Shown here: one piece after another, positions 27,204 through 35,826 of the stretch
Numbering within the stretch: the stretch's first letter is position 1
How the letters are laid out: each line of letters begins with the position of its first letter
Assembly: GCA_030065235.1 (NCBI GenBank)
Contig: JASJDC010000002.1
Coordinates: 520,001-584,000, forward strand
Length of the DNA stretch: 64,000 nt
Source of the DNA: Alphaproteobacteria bacterium
GTDB taxonomy: Bacteria > Pseudomonadota > Alphaproteobacteria > UBA8366 > Aestuariispiraceae
Direction: 5' to 3'
Translations under genes and position numbers: made by a program
Notes under the pieces: generated by a model
Database searches by the model: none
Told to the model about the DNA's origin: nothing
What the model saw: only the letters and a program-made list of their open reading frames with translations

Positions 27204-28034
27204 ATGAGTGATGAGGACCCGACCCAGCGCCGTGTCGAAGATTGGTGGCGCACCGAGATCATCGATATGGCGCCCGGCGAAATCCGCTATCGCGGCTACC
27301 CTGTCGAGGATCTGATCGGACGCGTCAGTTTCCCGCAGATGATCTGGCTGATGCTGCGCGGCGAGTTGCCGAGCGCGATCGAGGCGTCATTGCTCGACGC
27401 CGCCTTGACCGCCGCCGTCGATCACGGCCCGCAGGCCCCCGGCGTCGCGATCGCGCGCATGGCGGCGACCTGCGGCGTCGGGTTGAACAATGCGATGGCG
27501 TCCGGTCTAAACGCGCTGGGCGATGTGCATGGGGGCGCCGGAGAACAGGCGGCGACGCTCTATTCCGCGATCGCCGCCCGCGTCGATGACAGCGCGGCGC
27601 TCGAAGAAGCGGTGTCGGCCGAGTTGGACGCGATCGCGGCCGGCGGCGGTTATGCACCGGGATTCGGGCATCGCTTTCACCCAGTGGATCCACGCGCGCC
27701 GCGCCTGCTCGCCCTGGTCGATCAGGCGGCGACGTCCGGCGCCGTCAGCGGGCGTTTCGCCGCGATCGGCCGCGCGGTCGAAGCAGCGCTGGCCGAGCGT
27801 AAGGGCAAGACCATCCCGATGAATATCGACGGCGCCACCGCGGTTATTTACACGGAGCTGGGATTTTCACCGCCATTGGCGCGCGGCCTGTTCTGCCTGT
27901 CGCGCTCGGTCGGCATTCTGGCGCATGCCTGGGAGCAGACGCAGCAGGGCGGGAGGAACAAGGGGCCGATTCCACGCGACATGATCTGGACTTATGACGG
28001 ACCCGGCGAACGGCCGGTCCCGGAGTCCGACTAG
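27204..28034 (+). CDS. Citryl-CoA lyase-like protein (citrate synthase superfamily)
   Basis: This 276-residue protein belongs to the citrate synthase superfamily but lacks the large N-terminal domain. Catalytic positions are recognisable: the GGAGEQAATL region, the second His in GFGHRFHPVDPRAPRL, and an Asp in MNIDGATAVIYTELG. Similar short proteins are annotated as citryl-CoA lyases, cleaving citryl-CoA-type thioesters to acetyl-CoA and a keto acid. It directly follows the CoA-transferase, which could supply the thioester. Its last four bases overlap the convergent ligase gene. Confidence 0.85.
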   Translation: MSDEDPTQRRVEDWWRTEIIDMAPGEIRYRGYPVEDLIGRVSFPQMIWLMLRGELPSAIEASLLDAALTAAVDHGPQAPGVAIARMAATCGVGLNNAMASGLNALGDVHGGAGEQAATLYSAIAARVDDSAALEEAVSAELDAIAAGGGYAPGFGHRFHPVDPRAPRLLALVDQAATSGAVSGRFAAIGRAVEAALAERKGKTIPMNIDGATAVIYTELGFSPPLARGLFCLSRSVGILAHAWEQTQQGGRNKGPIPRDMIWTYDGPGERPVPESD

Positions 28035-29674
28035 CCACGCTTTTTCCGATCGCGGAAATCGAACGCGTCCGGCAGCGCCGCCGGGTCGAGAACCGCGTCA
28101 GGAGCCAGATCGAACAACTTGTGTTTCAGCACTTTTTGCGTGCCCGTGACCGGCAACGACTCGCGGAAGACGATCCAGCCCGGCGCCTTGAAATAAGCGA
28201 GATCCTGAAAGCAATGCTCGAACAGGGCGTCGGCCGTCTCCGGCTTGGGCGCTTCCGGCGATTTCAGGACGATACAGGCCATCACCTCCTCCTCGCGCGC
28301 CGGATCGGGCGCCGCGATCACGGCGGCCTGGGCCACCGCGGGATGATCCGCCAGACGCGCCTCGACCTCGGCTGCAGCGATATTCTCGCCCGAGCGGCGA
28401 ATGATGTTTTTCTTGCGATCGACGAAGATGAGCATGCCATCCGCGTCCTGCCGCACCGTGTCGCCCGTATGGAACCAGCCGCCGCGCCAGGCCCGCTCCG
28501 TTTCTTCCGGCAGGTTCAAATAGCCGGAATAGGCGCCTTTTCGCGGGGTCTCAGCCGAATGGCGCAAGACCATTTCACCCGCCGCGCCCGGGGCGACCGG
28601 CCGGTCTTGCTCGTCGACGATGCGCACCTCGATCCCGGGAACGGGCCGCCCAAAGGCGCGCGTATCGATCCGGCGGGGCTTTTCGCTGGCGGCGAGCAGG
28701 CGGCACATTTCGGTCATGCCCCAGATCTCGACCAGAGGAAATCCGAATCGCGCCTCGAAGGCCGCATGTAGGGTTGGCTCGACCCCCGCGCCCATGCCAA
28801 AGCGCAGACGATGGGTTCGGTCGTCCGGCGACGGCGGCGCAGCCATCAGAGCCGGAACGATGACGCCGAGATAGTGGCAGCCCGTCGCCGCGCTCGCCCG
28901 GATGTCCGCCCACCAACGCCCGGCGCTGAACCGGTCCGGCGCGATCTGGCAATTGCCGGTCAGCATCAGCCCGAGCAAAGAGACGACGCCCGCGTTGATG
29001 TGAAACAGCGGCAGGGGGTTGTAGACCCGCTCGGCTCCCGGTTCTAAGCGCATCGCGCCGCCGATCGTCGCATAGCGGGCGCCCACCATGAGCTCATATT
29101 CATGACTGAGGATACAGCCTTTCGGCCGGCCCGTCGTGCCGGACGTGTAGAGCAGGCTGGCTTCGTCCTCTGGCGTCGGCGGCCGCGCGCGCGGCGGCGG
29201 GTGTTTCGGTCTCGGCGCCGAGGTCAGACGGTCGCTTTCCTCTGGCGTCGCCAAAACGGCGTCACCGCCCGAAAGCTCCAGCGCATCCCGCGCCAGAGCC
29301 GCATGGTCCGGCGCTGCGACCAAAAGCGCCGCGCCGCTGTCGCTGACCAAATAGGCCAATTCAGCAGGCCTGTAATCGGAGTTCGCCGGCACCCAGGAAG
29401 CGCCGATTTCAGCGCAGGCCAGTTTCAGAATCACCTGCAAAGGCCGATTGCCGAGCAAGCAGACAATGCGATGACCCGGTCCGTATCCGGCGGAGCTTAG
29501 CGCCGCAACGCATTCAGCGGCGCGCGCGGCGATATCGGCATAGGTGTAGTCCCGACCTTGCAACAGATAGGCGCGATCGGGGTTGCTTGGAACGATGATG
29601 AAAGGATGACCCGCATAGGCGCGAGCAGAGGCGGCAAAAGCCGAGGCGAGCGTATGGGCCTGAATGGGAATCAT
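28031..29674 (-). CDS. AMP-forming acyl-CoA synthetase (CaiC/long-chain ligase-like)
   Basis: This adenylate-forming ligase of 547 residues activates a carboxylic acid to its CoA thioester. The P-loop-like motif SLLYTSGTTGRPKG, the A5 region VEIWGMTEMC, the A7/A8 hinge HTGDTVRQDADGMLIFVDRKKNIIRRSGENI and the C-terminal Lys region (GTQKVLKHKL) are all complete. I chose ATG 29674; the upstream in-frame stretch looks non-coding. It converges tail-to-tail with the lyase-like gene, overlapping by four bases. It may activate a substrate for the same pathway. Confidence 0.92.
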   Translation of the reverse strand: MIPIQAHTLASAFAASARAYAGHPFIIVPSNPDRAYLLQGRDYTYADIAARAAECVAALSSAGYGPGHRIVCLLGNRPLQVILKLACAEIGASWVPANSDYRPAELAYLVSDSGAALLVAAPDHAALARDALELSGGDAVLATPEESDRLTSAPRPKHPPPRARPPTPEDEASLLYTSGTTGRPKGCILSHEYELMVGARYATIGGAMRLEPGAERVYNPLPLFHINAGVVSLLGLMLTGNCQIAPDRFSAGRWWADIRASAATGCHYLGVIVPALMAAPPSPDDRTHRLRFGMGAGVEPTLHAAFEARFGFPLVEIWGMTEMCRLLAASEKPRRIDTRAFGRPVPGIEVRIVDEQDRPVAPGAAGEMVLRHSAETPRKGAYSGYLNLPEETERAWRGGWFHTGDTVRQDADGMLIFVDRKKNIIRRSGENIAAAEVEARLADHPAVAQAAVIAAPDPAREEEVMACIVLKSPEAPKPETADALFEHCFQDLAYFKAPGWIVFRESLPVTGTQKVLKHKLFDLAPDAVLDPAALPDAFDFRDRKKRG

Positions 29675-29915
29675 ATCCGGCGGCGACAAGGATTGGCGAG
29701 ATCGCCATGAGTCTGCAGGTCTTTCATCCGGCCTCCAAGAATTCTCCCGACGAGTCGCAGGAAAATCGGAACGCCGCACCATCGATGCTTTCCGCAAATT
29801 GACGTCGGACTGTTCCTTGCGTGCGAGACGCCGTCATGGAACACTCATCTGAGCGTTTAGCACGCGCGACTATTGCAATCATAATATCATTACTCAAGGA
29901 TGGGGGGTTGAGTTG

Positions 29916-30557
29916 ATGACCATTGTTTCCGTATTAGGGCGCAGAGCGCTTCGCCTTATTCCGGTCGTCCTTCTTTTGGCTATTACGACGGCATGCCAAA
30001 CAAGCGAAACAGACCGTAGCGGCAAAGCGATAAGCCTTACCGAGCCAAAAGAAATCATGCCTTGGGAAAGCCGGTTCAACACATTCGCCCTGCTCAATCA
30101 GAACACGGTTTTTAGAGCCGACAGGATCACCCGAGACAATGGGATCGGAATCATCGAAAACGTCAACAGCGAGGATCTTAGTCTCATAGTCGAACATTTC
30201 TCCGATGCGTGGATTAGCGATCAATCCATCAGGGATCTCAAAGACTCTGAGGATTTCAATACAGCCTTCCGAAGCGTTGAACGCGGGTTCACGCCCCGGC
30301 CTCTCGGCGGCGGCGGCGCGGGGCCCGTCGGGTACTTCGCCGACAATGGGCGCTGTTCCGCGGCGCAATTTGGGAAGCGGTTGAGTGGCCCGACAACATA
30401 CCGCAACGACCGAGGCGCTCCCGACACTATTGTGCGTGTGATCAGTTGCGGAGAGGCGAAGCTCGATATGGAACGTTTTGCTAAAGACTTTGATCTGTCG
30501 GATCGCGCCACGCGTAGCGCCATTCAATCGGCTGTCGGCAGGCTGTATGGAACCTGA
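29916..30557 (+). CDS. Putative lipoprotein of unknown function
   Basis: This protein of about 213 residues begins with a signal peptide ending in the lipobox TTAC, so it is predicted to be lipid-anchored. The mature region is polar and contains a Gly-Gly-Gly-Gly turn and two Cys residues in the C-terminal half. I recognise no domain. A TTG at 29913 directly precedes ATG 29916, with a GGATGGGGGG stretch about eight bases upstream. The gene is AT-richer than its neighbours. Its end overlaps the start of the next gene. Confidence 0.72.
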   Translation: MTIVSVLGRRALRLIPVVLLLAITTACQTSETDRSGKAISLTEPKEIMPWESRFNTFALLNQNTVFRADRITRDNGIGIIENVNSEDLSLIVEHFSDAWISDQSIRDLKDSEDFNTAFRSVERGFTPRPLGGGGAGPVGYFADNGRCSAAQFGKRLSGPTTYRNDRGAPDTIVRVISCGEAKLDMERFAKDFDLSDRATRSAIQSAVGRLYGT

Positions 30558-30924
30558 TCAGGCGGCGGTCGTGAAGGCGTTCTTGGCGGCCATGGAGGCG
30601 CGCGATCTGACATCGGCGGAGGCGTTGACGGGGCCGGATTTTGAGATGGTCTTCCCCGGCGGCGCGCGGTTCACGACCCTGGCCGCGTTGGTCGAATGGG
30701 CGAAGCCGCGATACCACTGGGTGAAGAAAAGACTTGAACGATTCGACTGCGCGCCGGCCCCGGACGGAATCGCCGTCACCTGTTTCGGCACACTCTATGG
30801 GGAATGGCCCAACGGCGCCGCGTTCGAGGGCATACGGTTCGTCGACTGGTTTCTGGTCCGCGACGGCAAGCTAGTGAAGCAATATGTCTGGAACGATATG
30901 GGCGAGGCGCGCGCCGCCGGTTGA
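30547..30924 (+). CDS. NTF2/SnoaL-like protein
   Basis: This 125-residue protein has the cone-shaped alpha+beta layout of the SnoaL/NTF2-like superfamily: AFLAAMEARDLTSAEALTGPDFEMVFPGG at the start, and a C-terminal strand pair IRFVDWFLVRDGKLVKQYVWND. ATG 30547 overlaps the 3' end of the lipoprotein gene by eleven bases. It precedes the gentisate dioxygenase gene by 56 bases, suggesting a ring-hydroxylation or lactonase accessory role, but the family is too diverse to assign one. Confidence 0.82.
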   Translation: MEPDQAAVVKAFLAAMEARDLTSAEALTGPDFEMVFPGGARFTTLAALVEWAKPRYHWVKKRLERFDCAPAPDGIAVTCFGTLYGEWPNGAAFEGIRFVDWFLVRDGKLVKQYVWNDMGEARAAG

Positions 30925-30980
30925 TTTCACGCACCGCCCCGATAGGCTTGCGGTCGCCCTTACCAACCGGAGCGACATGC

Positions 30981-32027
30981 ATGAGCGGGATCGACACAGC
31001 CGACCAGGAAAAGCGCGCGGAATTCTACAACCGCCTGACGCCGCACAATCTAGCGCCGCTCTGGGAAGTCTTGAAGGACATCGTCCCGCCGGAACCAAGG
31101 TCGAAAGCGCAGACGACGCACTGGCGCTATGACGATATGCGGCCGCTCTTGCTGGAATCCGGCGCGCTGCTGACCGCGGAGGAGGCGGAGCGTCGGGTGT
31201 TGGTGCTAGAGAACCCCGCCTTTTCCGGCCAATCGCGCACCACGGCGACGCTCTATGCCGGGTTGCAGCTGATCCTGCCCGGGGAAACGGCGCCCGCCCA
31301 TCGCCACACACCGTCGGCCCTGCGGTTCGTGATCGAAGGGGAATACGGATTCACCGCGGTCGGCGGCGAGCGTACGACCATGCGCGCCGGGGACTTGGTC
31401 ATCACCCCGGCCTGGGCCTGGCACGATCATGGCAACGAAGGCGACGGGCCCGTGATCTGGCTGGACGGGTTGGACATTCCCATCCTTGGGTTTTTCGAAT
31501 CCGTCTTCATGGAACCCTATAATGACAGCCGGCACGCGACGACGCGCCCGGAAGGCGATGCGCTGGCGCGGTACGGCGCGGGTCTGGCCCCGATCGACGG
31601 GGCGTCGCCCTATGGGCTGACCTCGCCGATCTTCAACTATCCCTACCGCAGAACGCGCGATTCCCTGCTTCAGATCGCCAAGGCCGGCGACCCCGACCCG
31701 CATATGGCCTATACGCTGCGCTACACAAACCCGCTCGACGGCGGCTGGGTGACGCCGACCATGGCGACCTGGATGACCCATCTCCCGAGCGGGTTTTCGA
31801 CGACGGCCATGCGGTCGACCGACGGCATGGTGGCGCACGTAGTCGAGGGCGAGGGCTCAATCGAGATTGACGGCGCCCGGATCGATTTCGCCGCGAAAGA
31901 CACAATCGCGATTCCGGGCTGGACATGGCGCAGCCTGACCGCGTCGAGCGATGTGTTCCTGTTCTTCTTCTCCGATCGGGTGATCCACGAGAAGCTCGGC
32001 TTCCACCGGGAGGAACGGCGCGCCTGA
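30981..32027 (+). CDS. Gentisate 1,2-dioxygenase
   Basis: This 348-residue bicupin opens the ring of gentisate (2,5-dihydroxybenzoate) to maleylpyruvate using Fe(II). The N-terminal cupin carries APAHRHTPSALRFVIEGE with the metal-binding His pair and Glu position, and PAWAWHDHGNEGDGPVIWLDGLDIP follows. The second cupin is more degenerate (THLPSGFSTTAMRSTDGMVAHVVEGEGSIEI). The start is ATG 30981. The lower-pathway enzymes maleylpyruvate isomerase and fumarylpyruvate hydrolase are not adjacent. A salicylate-type substrate is possible for some family members. Confidence 0.88.
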   Translation: MSGIDTADQEKRAEFYNRLTPHNLAPLWEVLKDIVPPEPRSKAQTTHWRYDDMRPLLLESGALLTAEEAERRVLVLENPAFSGQSRTTATLYAGLQLILPGETAPAHRHTPSALRFVIEGEYGFTAVGGERTTMRAGDLVITPAWAWHDHGNEGDGPVIWLDGLDIPILGFFESVFMEPYNDSRHATTRPEGDALARYGAGLAPIDGASPYGLTSPIFNYPYRRTRDSLLQIAKAGDPDPHMAYTLRYTNPLDGGWVTPTMATWMTHLPSGFSTTAMRSTDGMVAHVVEGEGSIEIDGARIDFAAKDTIAIPGWTWRSLTASSDVFLFFFSDRVIHEKLGFHREERRA

Positions 32028-32167
32028 CCATTCCTTGTGGCGGGCCGGCGCCAGTCCGCCGTTGACAGGGCGGCGACCCTACGTCACTTGTCGCCGCGCC
32101 AACGCCGCCGCTCCATCGAATCTGCGCGCCGCGACGGCGCGCCTGTCTCCACAGCCATCGGCTCAGC

Positions 32168-32956
32168 ATGATGTTCTTGAAATCCTTCTTCGACCCGTTG
32201 CAGGGGCGCTACCAAACCACCGCTTTTTCGGAGCAGGCCGACCTGCTGCCGTCGCTTGCCTGGTTCTGGGTTCCGATCGCGCTTCTGGTCCTGACTTTCG
32301 TATTCCTGCAGATCGACCGCGATCTGTTCGTCTGGTGGGTGCGGACCGAAACCGGGCCCGGCGAGAACATCACCGCCGGCCTGTTTGTGATTTCCGGCGT
32401 CCTGGCCTTCATCATCGCCCGGCGGAAGGAAGCCATCCCGGTGCGCTGGCTGCGCGGGTCGTTCATCGCCATCGGCGTGTTGGCGTTCCTGGTCGCCGGC
32501 GAGGAATGGAGCTGGGGTCAGCATTTCTTCGGCTGGGGCACGCCGGAATGGTTGGCCTCGATCAACAGCCAACAGGAGACCAACCTGCATAATGTGGCGC
32601 ATCGCACGCTGGACCAGAAACCGCGTGCGATTTTCAGCATCGTCGTTTTGGTCGTCGCGGTCATCGTCCCCTTGCTGCGCCACCGATTGACCTGGATCGA
32701 CCGCTATCCGGTGCTGGACTGGCTCATGCCCGGCCGTTTCCTGATCCCCACCGCGCTGATCATCGTGCTGCCGCGCGTGATCGACCGGTTTCAGGTCTGG
32801 TTCGACATCCACCTGCCAGGCGCGCTGTTCATCCCGACCCGCGATTTCCAAGAAATCCAGGAGCTTTTCATCGCGATCTTCGTCTTCTTCTATCTCGTGA
32901 ACCTGCTCCTGCGCATCCGCCGGTTCGAAAGCGGAGAGAGCGCGCGGTCGAATTGA
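32168..32956 (+). CDS. Multi-pass membrane protein with GEEWSWGQ motif
   Basis: This 262-residue inner-membrane protein has about six hydrophobic segments, including PSLAWFWVPIALLVLTFVF, IVVLVVAVIVPLL and the last before LLLRIRRF. A conserved-looking region contains AGEEWSWGQHFFGWGTPEW followed by QETNLHN, a motif I have seen in uncharacterised bacterial membrane proteins with acidic and His residues near the membrane. The two Met codons at 32168 and 32171 cannot be distinguished. It lies 140 bases after the dioxygenase. Function is unknown. Confidence 0.78.
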   Translation: MMFLKSFFDPLQGRYQTTAFSEQADLLPSLAWFWVPIALLVLTFVFLQIDRDLFVWWVRTETGPGENITAGLFVISGVLAFIIARRKEAIPVRWLRGSFIAIGVLAFLVAGEEWSWGQHFFGWGTPEWLASINSQQETNLHNVAHRTLDQKPRAIFSIVVLVVAVIVPLLRHRLTWIDRYPVLDWLMPGRFLIPTALIIVLPRVIDRFQVWFDIHLPGALFIPTRDFQEIQELFIAIFVFFYLVNLLLRIRRFESGESARSN

Positions 32957-33159
32957 TCCGTTCTAGGCTGCAGGTCGTAGTCCAAGCATCTCGAAGTTAG
33001 GAGCTGCGCTGACGCGGCGCACCCCTGTCGGAACGCCCCGACTCTTCAGCACCGTGTCGTGCGACCTTGCAGGCGGCGCCACTGATCATAACAAGCCGTC
33101 GATCTAAGCCGAGAACTCGCCTCAATCGCTCGGTGAAACCCACTCATGTTGGAATCTTT

Positions 33160-33639
33160 ATGCACCGCCTTACCACGCCTATTAAGTACACTCTTTTCGC
33201 CCTCTTGATTGCGATCGGATCCAACGCCGCAATATTCGGGTTAGGTTTTGACGGGAACTTCGAGGCTCTGGCGCAGCCAGACTTCGTACCAGAAGGATGG
33301 ATAATCGGGACCGTCTGGCTCATCCTCTTCGCCATGCATGGCTATGGTTGGGGTCTGCTCAAGTCAGTGCAATCCGAATCCGCGTCTCTGGCCGCCAATA
33401 CCGTATTTGTCTTGGTCCTGGTCAACGCGTCATACGGCTTCTATGCATTGCCTCTATTGGAGATCACGCGTTTACCGGCGTTGCTTGGGAACCTCCTGTC
33501 TATGTGTATCGGGTGTTTTGCAATGGGCCTAGCCTGGCGCGTTTCACGGACGGGCGCGCTGTTGTTGTTTCCGATTGTGGTTTGGCTGGTTTTCGCCACG
33601 ATCATCGTTGGTGGTCAAATAAGCTTGAACGGCCTCTGA
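33160..33639 (+). CDS. Small membrane protein, TspO/MBR-like
   Basis: This 159-residue protein has five hydrophobic helices. The segment FVPEGWIIGTVWLILFAMHGYGW resembles the PPxWVFGPVW-type motif of TspO tryptophan-rich sensory proteins, and NASYGFYALPLLEITRLPALLGNLLSM parallels their third and fourth helices. The Trp content is lower than usual, so the match is uncertain. TspO proteins bind porphyrins and similar ligands. I chose ATG 33160, preceded by TTGGAA. The local sequence is AT-richer than the core genome. Confidence 0.6.
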   Translation: MHRLTTPIKYTLFALLIAIGSNAAIFGLGFDGNFEALAQPDFVPEGWIIGTVWLILFAMHGYGWGLLKSVQSESASLAANTVFVLVLVNASYGFYALPLLEITRLPALLGNLLSMCIGCFAMGLAWRVSRTGALLLFPIVVWLVFATIIVGGQISLNGL

Positions 33640-33720
33640 TCTCACCGGTTTGAGGCTCTTACACTGTCCCCCAGGCGTTCAGCTACGTCGGGTTCTTCAC
33701 ATTTCGAAACCGAACAAAGC

Positions 33721-34173
33721 CTATCGTCCGTAGGTTTCGATCGCTTTGGACAGCAGGCGGACGAGTTCCGCACGGTCTTCGGGCGGCAGCGACGCCAGGG
33801 CCGCCATGTTTTCATCCATCGCGGCCCGGACTGCCGGCTCGCGCAGGCCTTGTCCCCGTTCGGTCAGCCAGGTGCGCCGAAGCCGACCGTCCTCCTCATC
33901 CGACCGTCGGTCGATCAGCCCATCACGCTCCATCCGCGCTAGGGTGTTGCCCACCGTCGCCTGCTCTATGCCCAGCCGCTCAACGATCTCTCGCTGCGTC
34001 ATACCGTCACGCTCCCAGAGTTGAAGCATGATCGGGAAGGTCCCGGTCGACAGGCCCAAAGGTTTGATGCGCCGTTGCAATCCCGCGGCGAACAGACGCG
34101 CGAGATGATTGGTCAGATAGCCTGGCGAAGCACGCATGGAGAAACCCGGAGGCATGGCCGAAGAATTTTCCAT
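33721..34173 (-). CDS. MarR-family transcriptional regulator
   Basis: This 150-residue winged-helix regulator has a clear MarR core: LWERDGMTQREIVERLGIEQATVGNTLARMERDGLIDRRSDEEDGRLRRTWLT. It is divergent from a monooxygenase-fold gene, and its start overlaps a palindromic operator (34172-34183). A second copy follows 23 bases away. This is the normal MarR arrangement in which the protein represses itself and its divergent target until a phenolic or oxidative ligand binds. A shorter start at Met7 is possible. Confidence 0.92.
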   Translation of the reverse strand: MENSSAMPPGFSMRASPGYLTNHLARLFAAGLQRRIKPLGLSTGTFPIMLQLWERDGMTQREIVERLGIEQATVGNTLARMERDGLIDRRSDEEDGRLRRTWLTERGQGLREPAVRAAMDENMAALASLPPEDRAELVRLLSKAIETYGR

Positions 34174-34206
34174 AGCAGGCTATACAATATTTATATAGCG
34201 TGCTAT
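34172..34206. promoter_or_regulatory. Paired MarR operator
   Basis: ATAGCAGGCTAT (34172-34183) and ATAGCGTGCTAT (34195-34206) are both near-perfect palindromes of form ATAGC-NN-GCTAT. Their centres are 23 bases apart, about two helical turns. The first overlaps the regulator's ATG. The AT-rich spacer (ACAATATTTAT) probably holds promoter elements. Confidence 0.75.
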
Positions 34207-34279
34207 GGATCTTTTCGGGCGGACGCGGTTTTGTCCGGTCCGCCGCTCGAAACAGTGCACGCTATTGAAAGGAACGATC

Positions 34280-34630
34280 ATGCTGAAAGCATTCACGCTC
34301 GCGCTCGCTTTGTCCACCATCAGCGCCGCGGCGGCCGCCGAGGTCACGCTCATCAACGTCTTCGAGGTTCCCGGCGGTCAGCGCGACGCCGTTGTCGCGG
34401 GCTGGGAGAAGGCGCGGGATTTCTTGTCCGAACAGCCCGGCTATATCGAAACCGCGCTGCATGAGAGCATCTCGCCGGAAAGCCGGTTCCAGCTGATCAA
34501 CGTGGCGCGCTGGGCCGATCCGCAGAGCTTCCAATCCGCCGTCCAAGCCATGAACAAGGCGGGAATCTTCCCACGAATCGAAGGTCTCGGGATCAATCCC
34601 GCCCTCTACACCGTCATCCGCACGGACTGA
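34280..34630 (+). CDS. Exported antibiotic-biosynthesis-monooxygenase-fold (ABM) protein
   Basis: This 116-residue protein has a 20-residue signal peptide (ALSTISAAAAA) followed by a single ferredoxin-like ABM domain. The domain is recognisable in VTLINVFEVPGGQRDAVVAGWEKARDFLSEQPGYIETALHES and the later INVARWADPQSFQSAV. ABM domains form dimeric barrels that oxidise quinols or degrade heme, but export is unusual. AAAGGAA lies eight bases upstream of ATG 34280. It is the divergent target of the MarR regulator. Confidence 0.85.
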   Translation: MLKAFTLALALSTISAAAAAEVTLINVFEVPGGQRDAVVAGWEKARDFLSEQPGYIETALHESISPESRFQLINVARWADPQSFQSAVQAMNKAGIFPRIEGLGINPALYTVIRTD

Positions 34631-34650
34631 CCGGTCGGTCACCGCTTAAA

Positions 34651-34678
34651 TTGGACGCCCTCTTAGCGGGGCGTCCAA
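34651..34678 (+). terminator. Rho-independent terminator after the ABM gene
   Basis: TTGGACGCCC (34651-34660) pairs with GGGCGTCCAA (34669-34678), a ten-base stem with an eight-base loop. It is followed by CAATTTATTTA. It ends the ABM transcript and marks the left boundary of the AT-rich islet. Confidence 0.75.
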
Positions 34679-34759
34679 CAATTTATTTACTTACGAAATA
34701 CTACAATCCGGGCCATTAGCATCAACCGGCACACTAATTATTTCGCCTCAACTGTGTCC

Positions 34760-34990
34760 ATGTCCAGAATTGAGCGACTCTTGACAGCTACAAGGGTAGC
34801 GGCAATTTCTAGGGGTAAAAAAGCTTTTTTTCAGGCACTTGATTTTGAAGAATCGCTGCGCAGTCATCAACTGATAGGCAGAATACGCCCACAAGCGTTG
34901 TACTTTATTTGCCCGCAAAACAGTTATTTTGCCTCATCATACCTCGTAAACACGACAGTACGCACTCAATCTGTTGAGGTAACATCGTAA
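34760..34990 (+). CDS. Doubtful small ORF at the left side of the AT-rich islet
   Basis: This is a 77-codon open frame from ATG 34760 in sequence clearly AT-richer than the rest. The start of the product (MSRIERLLTATRVAAISRGKKAFFQALDFE) is plausibly helical. The rest is unremarkable, and I see no good ribosome binding site or domain. The surrounding 34679-35085 stretch otherwise shows no gene. It may be non-coding islet DNA or a remnant. Confidence 0.25.
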   Translation: MSRIERLLTATRVAAISRGKKAFFQALDFEESLRSHQLIGRIRPQALYFICPQNSYFASSYLVNTTVRTQSVEVTS

Positions 34991-35085
34991 GATTCATTGC
35001 GGGCGCGAATCGCTATATATTTTAGAGTAATGCCCATTGGTTCATTCACGATATTGCTCCAGCTAAATCCACAAGGAGACGTCTG

Positions 35086-35823
35086 TTGAGTGTCGAATTC
35101 AATCTGCCAGGATCTTCAATCGAAGAAATCAGAAAAATAATGAAGGGCTATAGCAACGCGCCTGATAATACTACGCTAGACGCCCTTTCGAAGATTACAG
35201 GCATCCATACCACCGTCATCAGCAGAAATAACAAGTTCTTAGCTGACATTGGCCTCATACAAGGTGGGCAAAAGAAGAGTTCAACCGATCTCGGAAAACG
35301 ACTCGGTCGGGCATTGGAACACAGTCAAGAACGCGATATCGAAAGCTGCTGGAAGGAAGCGGTTCAGACCAACGAAAAGGTCTCCGGTCTTGTAACCACT
35401 GTTCGCATCAAAAATGGAATGCCAGAGGCCGACTTCTCGAGCCACGTGCTTTATGTGAGCGGGCAAAAGAAGACTAGCAGCAACATGACAGGGGCACGCT
35501 GTGTTGTTGATGTCTTGATTGCAGCTGGACTACTGCACGAGGAAAACGGAACCCTTATCGTGTCCGGTCCTGAGACTAAAACGTCACTTCCCAATGTCGA
35601 TCATGATCTTGTTTCACCGGCGACCAGAGACGGCAACGTTAAACGCAACGAAATGTCAAAAAGAGCAGATTCTGCCACCGAAAGTATCGATATTGGGAAC
35701 CAAAACTCAGCCCCACAAATCGCAATCAACATACAACTACACTTGCCAGAAACGGAAAACGCCGACGTCTATGAGAAACTATTCAGGGCGCTGCGTGAGA
35801 ACCTTCTCACTCAGAAAAAGTAA
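35086..35823 (+). CDS. DUF5343-like winged-helix protein, partner of a HEPN protein
   Basis: This 245-residue protein starts at TTG 35086 with AAGGAG upstream. The N-terminal ~75 residues resemble a winged helix (NTTLDALSKITGIHTTVISRNNKFLADIGLI then GKRLGRAL). A second helical domain follows. After a polar linker, the C-terminus ends in an oligomerisation-like strand and helix (IAINIQLHLPETENADVYEKLFRALRENLL), a pattern I associate with DUF5343 proteins. Three bases separate it from the HEPN gene. A role in sensing or controlling the HEPN protein is inferred from the pairing only. Confidence 0.72.
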   Translation: MSVEFNLPGSSIEEIRKIMKGYSNAPDNTTLDALSKITGIHTTVISRNNKFLADIGLIQGGQKKSSTDLGKRLGRALEHSQERDIESCWKEAVQTNEKVSGLVTTVRIKNGMPEADFSSHVLYVSGQKKTSSNMTGARCVVDVLIAAGLLHEENGTLIVSGPETKTSLPNVDHDLVSPATRDGNVKRNEMSKRADSATESIDIGNQNSAPQIAINIQLHLPETENADVYEKLFRALRENLLTQKK

Positions 35824-35826
35824 CCG

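Noticed and set aside
34631-35085. Second copy of the tRNA-Ser 3' end (attachment-site repeat) at the left end of the AT-rich islet
   Set aside because: I looked for the T-arm and acceptor sequence of tRNA-Ser and found no copy, so a site-specific integration scar is not shown.
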